The notes under the pieces: generated by a model
The model's input: only the letters and a program-made list of their open reading frames with translations
Database searches by the model: none
What the model was told of the DNA's origin: nothing
Shown: piece by piece, positions 21,001-32,600 of the stretch
Layout: the number at the start of each line of letters is the position of its first letter
Numbering within the stretch: the stretch's first letter is position 1
Assembly (NCBI GenBank): GCA_963169105.1
Contig: OY720636.1
Span: forward strand, 93,912,583-93,976,582
Direction: 5' to 3'
Origin: Ceriagrion tenellum
Lineage: Eukaryota; Arthropoda; Insecta; Odonata; Coenagrionidae
DNA length: 64,000 bases
Program-made: the position numbers and the translations under genes

Positions 21001-23619
21001 TTACTTGATTTCTTTGACCTGTCGAGATTATTATATAAGATTCACCGCTAAAACCTTGCTAAGAACACGCAGCTCACGAGCAGAAAGCGATGGCAAATAA
21101 ACATGCGACGAAGCATGCACTTCAATAACGTACCAAATTAAGTTCGATATCCATTCCCTGGTTGTCACTTTACATTTGGTGGTCGAGAGTATACCGTATG
21201 AGAAAAGAAGGCTCATCTATTTCACCAAAATACATATGCAACAACCTACCACGCTTTTCAGAGGCAGAAAATTTCAATACTGCCGTTTAACCAATTATTT
21301 CAATATTTTTTTACAAAATTCCTTAAATATTAGTTTCCATTAATGTTCAATAGACAGATTTTTTGCACAGAGAAAAGGTCCCAACATGTAGCCACTTAAA
21401 TAAATTCTTATAAAATCAAAAAGATTTGAAAATTGGACACAGAATATCTCACACAATACCATTGTTACATTTTCTTTTCTTGTTACACTTTACTATCAGC
21501 GCAAGAGATACTTCATTCCATACAGATATAGAGAAAGATAATCATTGAAATAACGTTTGTGCTAATCATTGACAGATTAAGTGATGGTGCAAGTTTTGAA
21601 ATATGTGTATGGACAAGTAATCCGATTTCGTAATGTGAAATTTAATAGATAAAGGATCAACTCATGAGTGAGAAGGTCAATATTTTAAGATTCAGCAAAA
21701 ACGCAGTCGTAAAAATATTATTTACGGTAAAGGTCAGAAAATATTACTCGAAAACGACCACGAAGTGCTCAAAATGTCCTGCAATTTGAATCAGAAAAAA
21801 ATATTATTTATGGTGCTGTAAATTAATAAACCTTGCAGAGAGCACTTCCCACGGGTTTTTACCTAAGAATTGAATATACTTTTTGGACGATAAAAGCATA
21901 TACGTATCAGAAAAATAATAATAACTCAAAGGTAAACATAGCACCCGAAGTAAAATTCTATTTTTTGGAATTATTTTTCGAAAATATCTCATACATAACA
22001 AATTTTGCATAACTTCAGAAAAATTGTGGCGCTTTAAATTTTTAAAGGCTATGATAAATTTTCCAAACAATAGAGGCTAAAGAGGGGGCAGGTTGTTGGC
22101 ATAAAAAGATGCTTGTATACTGAAAGCAAATGCAAGACGTGAAAAAAACAAATACTCACATAAATGGAGCACAGTGTTTTATTAAAAAAAATAAAAGTCA
22201 TTATGACCGTGATAATCGATTCCTTTGGCCAGCAACATACCCCTTATTGGCAAATAATCCTTAGAAAAAATTTCTTTTGTTTTCCCAATACGGAGAGGAC
22301 TATGCGAAACAAAAAACCGCAATAAATGGCCAAAAGTGAAAGAAACGGAGATGAAAAAAGAGGGGTATATTTACCCACAGGAGAACAAGGAAAAGCACTC
22401 AAAAAGTATAATGGGAAAGAGTTTAAAATGATTGCCGAAAGAGCTCGGTTGAGACGATATAAAAGGAGTTATTTAAAACGATAATTTCATCAATCATATT
22501 TTTTAAACTGTGCTGATATTGTTTTATAATATGGTATGCCGAATTTGTGGTATTATAAGAAACTGAATACTGACATTGTGATAAGGAATATTTATTGCCA
22601 CCCTTTGTTCATAAAATCGTAATTTTGCGAGTCCCTGAAAATGATGTTCGTGCAAAATTGAAAGAAATTGGTCTATATTACAAAATTGTTTTTGCATTAC
22701 AGTTTCATAGTTATTGAATATATGCATAAAATTAGCGCAAACTGACGACGTTAAAATCAGATAACTAAAATAAATAAGACTAACGATAATCATTTTTAAC
22801 AAAAGAACAGCTGATCCATCACGCTTCCACTCCGAGTTAATTTTTATGCACGCGCTTTCCTTTATATCTGGAAATAATTATCTGCCAATCGTCATCTGCC
22901 ATAATCAAGACCTGCATGCGTGATAATACCAGCACCATTACTGAAACCAGAATGCTATAAAAATGGTTACATTGGCTTGGGGACGGGGTGTCGATATAGC
23001 TTTAAGTTCACCGTTGGTTAATAATGTATGATCAAAAACTTTCACAAGACATACACAGATAAAAATAGCAACAAAAGTTGGTCAAGAAAAACGCACACGG
23101 TAAATCATGGAGACACCCCTACATCGCTACATTGGTATTAGCAGTAGTATTAAAATGTTTATCTAATTTGGTCCCAACAGATTCCAATTTATCCGTTAAA
23201 TTAATGCCACTTATCAGATATAAAGTGATAATCTTGCCAGCTTCTGAACAATTACGCCCTTGGAGACGAAATACACCGATAGCTAAAGCATTCGCGTTTT
23301 AATGGGAGTGAGAGAGCGAGGTCAGGTTAGCGTGTGGATATACGCTCACACAGACCCACACTGACCGAGGAAAAATATGGCAAAGACATCTCTTCCAGCC
23401 TTCACTCACAACAGCGTCGCCACGATTCAAGCAAAAATTGGAAGTAAATTCATTCTTTATGTGGTAAACACTTTCATTTTACTAATTAACGCCGGACACC
23501 AATATGGATTTTAATCTCTTGAAAAAATCACTTCGGGCATATTACGTGGATTAGCCAGCATTACTGTTAAGGCCGTTTCACACGACGCAAGCTATGGTAT
23601 CTATGTACGTATCAGAGAA
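21001..23619. other. AT-rich intergenic DNA, no gene recognised
   Basis: No recognisable coding block, RNA or transposon end. Open frames at 21804-22070 (-), 22524-22802 (-) and 23078-23302 (+) lack any family signature. Confidence 0.4.
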
Positions 23620-24340
23620 TTTATTTATTTATTTAGTGAAGTCCAAAAACAGCACCAGGCTAATTCCAAAGGACACATAATGAGCAACGAAAATATCCAA
23701 TAAATAGCAAACAAAGCATAGACAACAATGAACAAAACATTATTCAACTGTAATATCAAGTAAAAAGCATGGAAATGAAGTGTTCATGGGATGAAGAGAG
23801 GAGTAGAGAGAAAATTAGGATAAATATGGTGCACGATAGATGAGGGATGAAAAAAAGCATGAAACTTGGGAACACATTTTGAAAAGGAGTTAATGGGAGA
23901 AGGGAGTCTGAATAGAAAAAAACGTTTCGATACAGAAAGGCGTGGGGTATAACAATGAAATAGGTCATTCGACCTCGTCGTGCGTGAAGGCACTCGAAGC
24001 GGGAAAAGAGAAAGAAGGTCAGATGATCTGTATTTGCCATAAATAATGTTTAGGAAGAAATTCTTGTCGTTGAGGACACAACGATCAGCTAGAGCTGCAA
24101 TGCCAAGAAAGGATCTTATCATACTAAGGGAAAAGCTACGGAAAGGTTTGTGGCGGTAGCGAACAATAGATATGAAAAAATTTAACGGACGTTCAAGGAG
24201 CCTTAGTGAAGAAGACGGTAGCCCAGAATTGGCAGCAGTATTCCAGGACCGGCGAGACACAGGAAAAGGTGCGTAGAGCAATTTAATTTGAAACTTCTGT
24301 GTAGCGATACAATATACCCACCAACGACATAGCAAGTGAG
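23620..24340 (-). mobile_element. CR1/jockey-like LINE, 3' part
   Basis: A minus-strand LINE fragment ending at its 3' side in an (AAAT)n tail (TTTATTTATTTATTT on the plus strand, about 23621-23635). Upstream it carries a long open ORF end (see 23784-24335). This family is different from the one repeated at 34225 and elsewhere: its C-terminus has the P-S-R-x-T-R-S-x-x-L-F-x-C motif. It is directly adjacent to an RTE-like fragment at 24405-24945 on the same strand. Confidence 0.7.
23784..24335 (-). pseudogene. LINE reverse-transcriptase C-terminal region, 183 open codons
   Basis: This is the longest open frame in the window. It contains LERPLNFFISIVRYRHKPFR, SFLGIAALADRCVLNDKNFF, then DLLSLFPLRVPSRTTRSNDL and FHCYTPRLSV, then FFLFRLPSPINSF. 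This run is the usual C-terminal domain after the RT thumb in CR1/jockey-type LINEs. At its N-terminal end the thumb motif L-E-Y-C-C-Q-F-W is in a different frame (about 24220-24250), so at least one frameshift has occurred. The absence of stops over 183 codons suggests a younger insertion than its neighbours. Confidence 0.7.
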
Positions 24341-24404
24341 GAAATGGATTTTATGAGTTCACAGAAGGCTGAATGAACTCATTCATTGGTTATTCAATCC
24401 TAAG

Positions 24405-24945
24405 ATTGGTTGATTGCAACTATCCACCCTTCTCTTTCTAATGCAAGTTCCCTTAACTTCTGGTATCCCTTCCTATGTACTTTCTTCTTTATTTGGTGCA
24501 TGAACTTATTCCTGGGTATTCTTCAGGGGACTTTACTCACTATCATGCCTTCAGTTATTTTCTTCACAAACTCATTGTGTCTAAGGGTGTGTCCAATACG
24601 CCTCGTTCATCTTTTTTTTATGATTTTCCATATGGTCCTCACTTCTACTACTCTTCTATACACTTCATAATTTTGTATTTTGTCCATCCATACATCATCC
24701 TCCTCCAGCATCAGGTTTCGAAGGCCTCTAGTATTTTCTGGTCAGTTTTTCCAATGGTCCATACTTCTGATCCATAGAGTTTCGCGCTCCACACGAATGT
24801 TTTCACAAAATGAGAGATTGTACTGACAACAATGAAGTACATTATTTGTACGAACAACTGAACTTCGCCTGTCTGTCTTGATATTGCCTGTTTGCCTGAG
24901 AGTCTCCGAGCAATTTTATGGTTGAAGTTGAACAAAACTAGCATA
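24405..24945 (-). mobile_element. RTE-like LINE fragment
   Basis: The minus strand encodes FVKTFVWSAKLYGSEVWTIG then KTDQKILEAFET (24711-24810), the conserved L-Y-G-S-E-x-W-T-x block near the C-terminus of this LINE group. The following 300 bp (to about 24405) aligns base by base with 27875-28265 and 33525-33740, so three copies of one family lie in the same orientation within 10 kb. The reading frame breaks after the FET residues. Endonuclease and palm domains are missing. Confidence 0.75.
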
Positions 24946-25978
24946 TGCTGTTTTTTTTTAGTAGGCCAGCAGTTTCCGGTCCATAAAGCAGTAAATTGAA
25001 TATGTCCTTTTCATTATAAATAGGTGATTGACTATCATAGATGCGAACGTAGCAGCAAATATTGCCGCATCTGCAGCAGTGATTGGTATAGTGATCGGTC
25101 ATGCAGGCTGTATGGATAAAGGGAGGAGGAGAATTCGAACGAGGGAGTGGGTTCAAAGGAGAGAGGGAGGCACGTGAATAATAAACACTGTTCAACAGGG
25201 GCCTAATTTTAAGGAGAGGAAAGCGTTTTGCCGTTTCATGCGGATATCAGAAGGCAAACTTAGCGACGACTAGTGCTGGTTGTATACGATATCGTGATAG
25301 AAAATACCCAACGAAGGGATACTATTTCTCCTAAGAAGTGGTGGTTGGTTCATGTAGCCATAAAAAGAGAATTTTAAAACTTAAGCTGCATAATACCATC
25401 ATTAAAAATAGGAGATTATATATCAAGTATAGTGTTTATATATCAAGGAAAATTTTACTCTTAGAGATGATTCCGTTCTCTTTCATATTAGCCTTCAATT
25501 TGGTGCTTTTCGCGACTGGGGAGAGTTGCCGCTGAAAATATGTAAACTACACGAAATAGAATACTTGTGAATGGAATATGGACAGGTTCTATTTTATAGT
25601 CGGTCATTCACACAATCGCATAAACGTTCGTACAATTTTCCGCTTTACATGGCAATATCTTTTCTTTGCATAGTGCATGAAAGACTTAGAACAATAAATT
25701 GCACTGAGTAAAACTTGATCACCACACAATGCTGCAACTTGATCTTGAGGCGATGGGGGAGGTTAGTATCTCAAAAATGGTAGGAGCCAATTCAATTATT
25801 TGCAGCTAAATTCGACGTCATGAACGCGCAATATTGCTGGTGCTCGTTTTTTATCAAATTGGCCACACTTCAAATACGCCGCGATCATTTTTAAATCTGG
25901 GCATAAAGATTTAACCAAAAAAATAAACGTATTGCAAAAAAACAGCAGGCTTCTTTGAAAACTGCGACGAGCAAACAT
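24946..25978. other. Intergenic DNA, no gene recognised
   Basis: A minus-strand open frame at 24938-25195 ends in LLYGPETAGLLKK, which weakly recalls a second LINE thumb (LLYGxETW), but this is too short to call. The rest holds nothing recognised. Confidence 0.35.
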
Positions 25979-26335
25979 AGTTTTTCACATCTTTTAGAGA
26001 GATTAAGGTGGGAGACCCTAGACACTCGAAGACTACACGCTTAGGTTGCTTGAGAAATTCAGAACTGGTATTTTTCAGAGCGACACAGTGAATATTATCA
26101 TGACGTCTCATTGCATCTCTAGGTCTGACAGAAGCGATATAATAAGAGAGATACATAACCGAACAGAGAGGTACAAGAACTCGTTCTATCTTCGCACAAT
26201 AAATGATCGCAATGAAAATTGAGCTTCACTTAATACACTACTGTAATACATGTCATCATTTCTCCTCCCACATCTCTTACAGCTTTGCACGGCTGATGTC
26301 CTAACACTCCCTCCCACAATCCCATTAGGTGGCTC
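25979..26335 (+). mobile_element. CR1/jockey-like LINE, 3' end fragment
   Basis: The plus strand encodes LRWETLDTRRLHA, LRLLEKFRTGIF, then REIHNRTERYKNSF, with small frameshifts. This is the post-thumb C-terminus of the family repeated in this window. It is followed by the 3' UTR (CACCTCCCAC, GTCCTAACACTCCC) and the family terminus near CATTAGGTGGCTC. It is the reverse complement of 34240-34590 with moderate divergence. Confidence 0.75.
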
Positions 26336-26589
26336 AGAGAATAGTCTCTAGTTATAGATATGCATATCTTAACACAAATGATTTTTTCCAACGAAAAGAA
26401 TCTATGTTTTTAAATAACTCCGGGGAACTTTCGAAACCATCTAAGGGAATCGCTGGGCCATTATACAAGCGCCTTTTTCATTTAGTATCAAAACTGTTTA
26501 GTATTTTTCTATTCAGCCATTTACTAGGACATTAGAGTATGACGTTTCCGTGATCTTTACCTGCCTTAGAAACTGGTGGAAATAGGGTG
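26336..26589. other. Short intergenic stretch
   Basis: No recognisable feature. Confidence 0.3.
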
Positions 26590-26830
26590 ACCGCCCCTTG
26601 ACGGAGATTTGATTGGAGAATGGAATTGTTGGAGGGGAACCACCCACGCGAGCTTTGCTGCTGCCATCTGGCCGGGAGAGAGAGAGAGAGCAAACAATCG
26701 CGCCAATTTCCCGAGGCATTCAGCCGAGAGACGAAACCCGGGCGAACAACTTTCGAGGACGAAAAAGAGGCGAACGAGAGAAAAGGATTTATTTATCTCG
26801 CACCGCGGCGTGATTATAACAGCGGACGAT
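26590..26830. promoter_or_regulatory. GC-rich CpG island, candidate regulatory DNA
   Basis: A GC-richer, CpG-bearing block with GAGAGAGAGAGAG (26678-26690; GA repeats are typical GAGA-factor sites in insects) and GCACCGCGGCGTG. All three plus-strand frames and one minus-strand frame are open across it, which is a composition effect rather than evidence for coding. No transposon motif was seen. It may be a host regulatory element or the 5' part of a transcript. Confidence 0.3.
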
Positions 26831-27554
26831 TCCGTCTGAAGTCTCAACTTTATTGCCAAACAAAACAGAGATTCATTGAGGCGATTGCGCAGGAGAAACT
26901 TCGAAAAATGCCTTGGAGAAATAATAATAAATTTTTCAACTTCTTGCATGATCACATTAATTCCTCAATTTGAAGAGAATGATAGAAGTTTTATGCCCAT
27001 TTTAGAGAGTTTTAATTCTCATCATGAATAGGAAAGAAACAAGAGAAGACAACTGATGGTGATGGCTGTAAGAATCCATTTCCTTTTTCGCATGATAAAC
27101 GATCACAACACAGATATAGCGAAACACAAATGCTTCATAAAACACCTTTTTCTAATTTCATCCTTTCATTATTAATTTTTTCAGTCACATTCATTGTTTT
27201 AAACAAGGGTTTGCGCAAATATAGGTCTTTAAAACACCAATAAATTTCGAGAAAACCTTATTTTTTCCCTTCTAATTCGTTCGATTGATAAGTCTACGTC
27301 ATGATATTACTCCCAATATCCTCGAAGGCACTTTTCTAAGGAACATGGCATACGTTTCAACATCTTCCCGAAGCCTTCCGATTACAATTTTATCGTGTTT
27401 ATTTACGAGAGTTGCGATAAGTTCAAGTATTTGGATGTGCTGGTGACAATAAGAATGAAGTGAAAGAAGAAATAAAGCTAGAATTGCAACAGGCAATAGA
27501 GCTGATCGAACACGGTGAAAGTGATCGAGTTACATAATATCAGTAGGAACTTGA
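26831..27554. other. AT-rich intergenic DNA
   Basis: Nothing recognised. Confidence 0.35.
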
Positions 27555-27800
27555 ATGAATACAAAGGTACATCGAACAGTTGTAATGCCTATGGTTATGA
27601 AATATTCAGAAGCATGGACTATAACCGCTGTAGAAGAAGAGTTATTTAAAAGATGGGAAAGTGCTAGGAAAGATTTTTGGGGCAGCAAAGGAAGGTGCAA
27701 AACAGGAATATACGGAAGATAAGATAACTAAATGGATTCTTCAATATCCAAACATTGTGTCAGAACTTAAGAGTAATAGGTTAAGATGGTTGAATAAATT
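27555..27800 (+). mobile_element. RTE-like LINE fragment, second family
   Basis: The plus strand reads KYSEAWTITAVEEELFKRWE, shifts frame, then gives LGKIFGAAKEGAKQEYTEDK then ITKW, ending YPNIVSELKSNRLRWLNKF (27661-27810). This is the layout Y-G-S-E-x-W-T, R-R-I-F-G, then D-I-V-x-E-I-K-x-x-R-L-R-W-x-G-H. It belongs to the same broad LINE group as 24405-24945, but the sequences do not align. The glycine-histidine end has become leucine-asparagine-lysine, another sign of decay. Confidence 0.7.
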
Positions 27801-27874
27801 TCAAAATTACTCGGTATTCTTTCACAGATTTTTATTCTTAGTCAACCGGATTCGTCGCATAGGCGATATCATCA

Positions 27875-28280
27875 CGTGAGACTGGTTGACTGCAGCACTC
27901 CGCCATTCCCTATCTAATGCTAGTTCCCTTACCTCCTGGTATCTCTTTCTATGTAGTCTTCTCTTTATTTGGCCCAAAACTTATTTCTGGGTCTTACTCT
28001 AGGGACATTTCTCTCCATTTAACCTTCAATTATGTTCTTCACAAACTTATTGTGTCTCAGGGTGTGCCCAATCTATCTTGTTCTTCTGTTTTCTATGGTT
28101 TCTATATGGTCCTCTCCTCTTCCACTCTTCTGTAAAATTCATCATTTCTCATTTTGTCCATTTAATCTTCAAAATTCTCCTCCAGAACCAGGTTTCAAAG
28201 GCTTCTAACCTCTTCTGGCCAGTTTTTCCAATGGTCTATGCTTCTGATTCATAGATTGAAACGCCCAACACGAACGTTTT
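27875..28280 (-). mobile_element. RTE-like LINE fragment (same family as 24405-24945)
   Basis: Aligns along its length with 24405-24800, for example TTCTTCACAAACT(C/T)ATTGTGTCTand GTCCATAGATT/GATCCATAGAGTTT blocks, in the same orientation. On the minus strand the usual thumb block (TIGK/W-T-I) near 28240 is heavily worn. It abuts the plus-strand RTE-like pieces on both sides, so three LINE insertions are stacked within about 1 kb. Confidence 0.7.
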
Positions 28281-28341
28281 TACATACCGTTTCCTGGTTT
28301 GTAGTCCTCTCTTCTTTGAGCACAGCAGCTACTTTTTCTCA

Positions 28342-28570
28342 TAAACGGCGTCTTAGCTTGGTAACGGACATCAAGCGGAGAATAGCCCAAGCTAAGAAGG
28401 CCAGGAGATAGGATGGTAAAAAAGAAATAATTAGGACACACCGGGTGGTAGAAGACTGAGAGTAAGGCCTCGGAAAAGATGATTGGATAATGTCGAGGAG
28501 GGTTTGAGAACCATGAGAATAAAAAGATGGAGAATGCATGCAAGAGATCGTGGTTACAGGGCTAAATTTT
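28342..28570 (+). mobile_element. RTE-like LINE fragment with internal deletion
   Basis: The plus strand encodes KRRLSLVTDIKRRIAQAKKA, the D/E-I-K-R-R-I-x-x-A-K block of the RTE thumb. Only about 70 bp later it gives GRRLRVRPRKR, a stop where Trp is expected (TGA for TGG), then LDNVEEGLRTMRIKRWRMHA then RDRG. That is the extreme C-terminus G-R-P-R-K-R-W-x-D. The roughly 100-150 residues that normally separate these blocks are missing, so the copy carries an internal deletion. Confidence 0.7.
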
Positions 28571-29149
28571 CCGGAGATGCCTTCAAGGCCTTCATACATT
28601 TTGAACGCACGCACTCATTAATTTTTATGCCAACCCAAATGATAACGATTTCTGCATCTCTCAGTCTTCCTAATAAAAGTGACTTCTTATTTTTAGAAGA
28701 AGTATTATTGTTATCACTATTGTACTCTCTTTTTAAAAGAAAAGAGCGAGGATAAATTAAAATCCTAGATTGCAAAGAAAAGGAATTATCACGGCTTTTG
28801 ATCAATTTGGCGCATTTCATTTTATCACGGATAAAAAAAATCCGACGGGAAGATTTACATGTATGATATAAAAAAAAAGATTAGATAAAAACGGTTGCAA
28901 AAAAGAGCCACCCTTTTTTTCCACACGTTGTGATTTAACTACTCGCGCAATCAGAACGGATCTTTCGACATTCTCTTTCAAGCCCTGTAATCCAATGGCC
29001 ATTTCAACCGGAATACTAAAATAGTGCACTCACTCTCTCTCCCTCTCTTTCACACACAACCCACGGGAATGGCTCGTACCGTTGCCAAACGCCCACTTTT
29101 TTAAGCGCTACTTGGCCTTATTTTTTTCTTTATACACACACACACACAT
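28571..29149. other. Intergenic DNA with CT-rich and (AC)n simple repeats
   Basis: Contains a CTCTCTCTCCCTCTCTTTCACACACA run (about 29033-29056) and an (AC)n/(AT)n microsatellite (about 29132-29153). No gene recognised. Confidence 0.5.
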
Positions 29150-29610
29150 ATATGACCCCGAATGAACATTTAATGCGCCATTTAAGGTGGCGCAACGATC
29201 GAGTGGATTGGTAGAGAGAAAGATAGAGAGCACGACGAGAGGGATGTGATCCTCGCGTCCACTCGCCTCTCCACCATACCTCGTCTGACACATCAACGAC
29301 CTCCCCTTCCCGGCGATAACCTCCCCATTTCTCTCAATCGCCCGCACACGCTACCCCCGCTTCCCCCCGCGAGACCCACTCGCGACATGCGGGCAATTAA
29401 GCGAGCGTAAACAGCGCTAAAAATCGATAGCCGTCGCCTAGGGAGCGGATTCCACGAATGTTTCACAGAGCGCCAGCTTCTTGTCTTCGCCCAGTCTCCG
29501 CCATGGGGCGGGAGCCAGGCCAGTGGTTTGGGGGGGGGGGGAGAGAGGGAGGAGTAACTAGCGTCTCTGAGGGTGTAGAAAAGGCGAATGTCGTCCACGA
29601 AATTGCTAAC
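29150..29610. promoter_or_regulatory. GC-rich CpG island with long G tract
   Basis: A strongly GC-enriched and CpG-containing segment. It includes CCATTTAAGGTGGCGCAACG, CCCGCACACGCTACCCCCGC, a GGGGCGGGAG block, and a run of 12 G (29530-29541). Open frames on both strands reflect composition. It has no transposon signature. The G runs at 29504-29541 could form a G-quadruplex. Best guess: host regulatory or promoter-proximal DNA; not proven. Confidence 0.3.
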
Positions 29611-32600
29611 AAACTATACTTATGCGAAATGGCACATTTTAAGGGGTTCGAAAAAAAAGCTTTCACCTTTTAAATTGAGCAAGTTTTTGCTGAATACATC
29701 TCTCCTTTTCAATAACCACCAAGCTTTGACTGATTATAAAACCATTTTGATTTACAATCACATCAAATGTAAAGAGAAACTAATTTGACTCAAGAGACAT
29801 GCCTACCATTGTACTTTTTACCATAAAAATAATTTAGGCTGTCGGTTTTAGGTCTATGAATAAAATATACTACGTCGGGTTTTGTGGGGGAGCAAATGCC
29901 CCTCTCTTGGGGCCACCAAAGGTCTCCTCGGTTGTGGTAGTAGATTATCTTTCGTAACAGTTAATGTAGCTGACCTGTTCAAGACGGAGGCAGAAGTGTT
30001 GGGCAATAAAGGGTAAGGACGGGGGGTTAAGAGAGGGAGGCAACAGGAAAGAGAGTGAGGAAGAGGAACACAAAATACTTCGCAAAAAAGGCACCAGGCA
30101 CACACGCAAAGTTAACAGGCAAGATGTTCAAATCATCCATCGCCATGATTTCAACAGGGACCCTACGTTGAGATCTCATTGTGATACATGTCGAAATGGG
30201 ACAGCAGGCAGGGAAGACTCATACATCCTCTGGCGGAGATTATGCTGCCAACAAATAGGATGGTTTTCAGTCAGACCCCCCACACTAAACTACCTTGCTC
30301 CCCCTTTTGGCAGCGCTTTAAAAGTCCCACAGCCCATGTCCAAAGAACCGCCTACTGCGCATCGCCTGGTGAGCTCTACATACATGCAGCGGCAGATGGG
30401 GGGAATGAGCCTGAGCAAAGAAGAGTCCACTTTCTTCTATTGTCGTGAGAGCGACGAAGCTTCTAAACTCATTCATGTCCGCTCAGAAACTATCAGAACA
30501 TTCTGAACTCGAGCCACGTTTCAAGCTTTACAGAAGAGTCTCAATTTATCTGAAATGGTAGATGGGGTCATAAGAAACAAGGCGTGGATTTAGTGAAAAA
30601 ACTTGGGTCAATTTCACAAGCAAACGAGAACAGCTACTCGTAATTTACCGACCGATAAAAAGTTCCACAAAAAAATAATGTGCGGGTAATTCCATGGCTT
30701 TCGAACTTCGCCGTTTTGCGCTATCTTGGAGGTGACGTTTCGTGACTAATGCTGGCTACCTCTTCAGACGGATGAAAGCAATAAAATTACTCACACTACA
30801 GCGCTGCAAAAGGCTCAACCAGTAAAAATAATGTGTTAAACGCCCTCCAGACCAAATTCCGACTCTTTTGCTCCAATATAAGCCAGCAAAGCAGGGTATA
30901 AAATTATATCATTGGAAGATCTGCATCTTTGCATTGCATAAAAAAGCTACTTTTTGAACAGGGAGAAGGATAATTGACAGTGGTTAACGTCACTTGCTCC
31001 GCATGCTTACCCGTCAGTTATTTACGATTATGGACAGGGTTTTAAGACTTTGACACTTGGTTGGCTTATACAAAAATTTAAGCAATACATACTGAGGAAT
31101 AGTGGTGCATTAATTATAGTAACGCATAAAACGAGCTCTACAGCATTAAATTGCATAGAAGAGGGAATTTAATAGGACTTCAAATTAAATCGTAAAAAAT
31201 TGAAATTTAGAACCTGTTCCCATGCATAACTGTACCACCTTTCATTATTTTACCGCGACATAAAAACTATCGGCGTCATTTCAACAGAGCTTTGATATCA
31301 TATTCTTTGAGACGGTAAAAAAGTAGCACATGGAGTATGATATCATCCCAGAATGAGACCATAAGCCAAACTCATCCGCCAGAAAGTTGGATTGTTAGCG
31401 GAAACTTCGAAGGTAATGGGGAGGTCGGATGTAATGAAATGCACGATCCCGTAGAAAAGAGGTCAGCAGGATTTTTCCCGGTAATCCCAGGGCAATAGAA
31501 TGCTCAAGACCCAGGAAAAAATGCATTTGGCGCAGGTCCAATGGGAAGAGGAGTTACTATCGCGGAGTTGCACGAAGGGCCACTTCGGTTGACTAAACAG
31601 CCCTTGCCCCTAGCCCAATCCATAAACGAGTCTCACCACTAGGCCAAGGGCTGGAAGAGGTGTTGAGCAACAAGTAGGAGGGACTGATGGCGCAGGACCG
31701 CTCGGAAGAGTTCACGAGGGACACAGCAGGACAGATAGTGATTCACGAGGAATGGCCACATCGAGGGAATTCTGTTGACCTCTAATATGGGTGGACAAAA
31801 AATGGTGGGTCTCAGATACAGCAGACCAGCATAAAACGTGCGTGTATCAATAAATTTCGTCTACACACCCCAGTATAAGGAGACGAAATATTTTATGGCA
31901 AGGAGTATCGCTACGATATGCCAAGAAATGTGATTTTTAGCCTCCTAACCTGGAATTTGTACGTAACACACTGCTCATGATATCAACTGCATTGCCTCTT
32001 TTTTGGAGGAAACAAAAAAAATATTTCATTTTATTCACTGTCACCTTCAATTTCAGGCACATTTCATTGATAAAATGAGACGGACGAGCACCTACTGCCT
32101 CTCAGGTTGGAACTTAAGAAGTCAGAAGAACTTAAGAATCTATTGACTAAGAAAAACAAATCATGCACAAGCCAGACAATAAAGGACTCCCACACGGCCA
32201 ATCACACTAGGACACGGTTTTAAGAAACCTTTAAAGATGCATGAAAATTAACAAAATATTGAATATTTGCAAGAAATCATGTATTACTTGACAGTGACAA
32301 ATTCACAATGGATATTAAATCAAAGGCTTGGACACAAAAAGCCGAGATTTTTCAATGGGGGCGAAAATTAGATATTTTGGGACAAATAATCATGACCAAT
32401 ACAATACAGGAACCCAAAAAAGAAAATTCAAAAGAATTAAAAAAGGGTAAATATATAGACTTCATTCTCTAACATGTAAATTATGTTCAAGAGATGAAAT
32501 TAAAATTTTATTTGTGGTCATTAAAAGGTATATTGGATTTGAATAAAGAGAGTGAACATGCAGCATCTAGTTCAAAATTCTAGTTCGTAGGAGTGGTTGT

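Noticed and set aside
24938..25195. Extra LINE thumb (LLYGPETAGLLKK)
   Set aside because: Only a few matching residues; too weak.
26613..26973. Multiple overlapping open frames as a gene
   Set aside because: Frames open simultaneously because of GA- and GC-rich composition; no domain.
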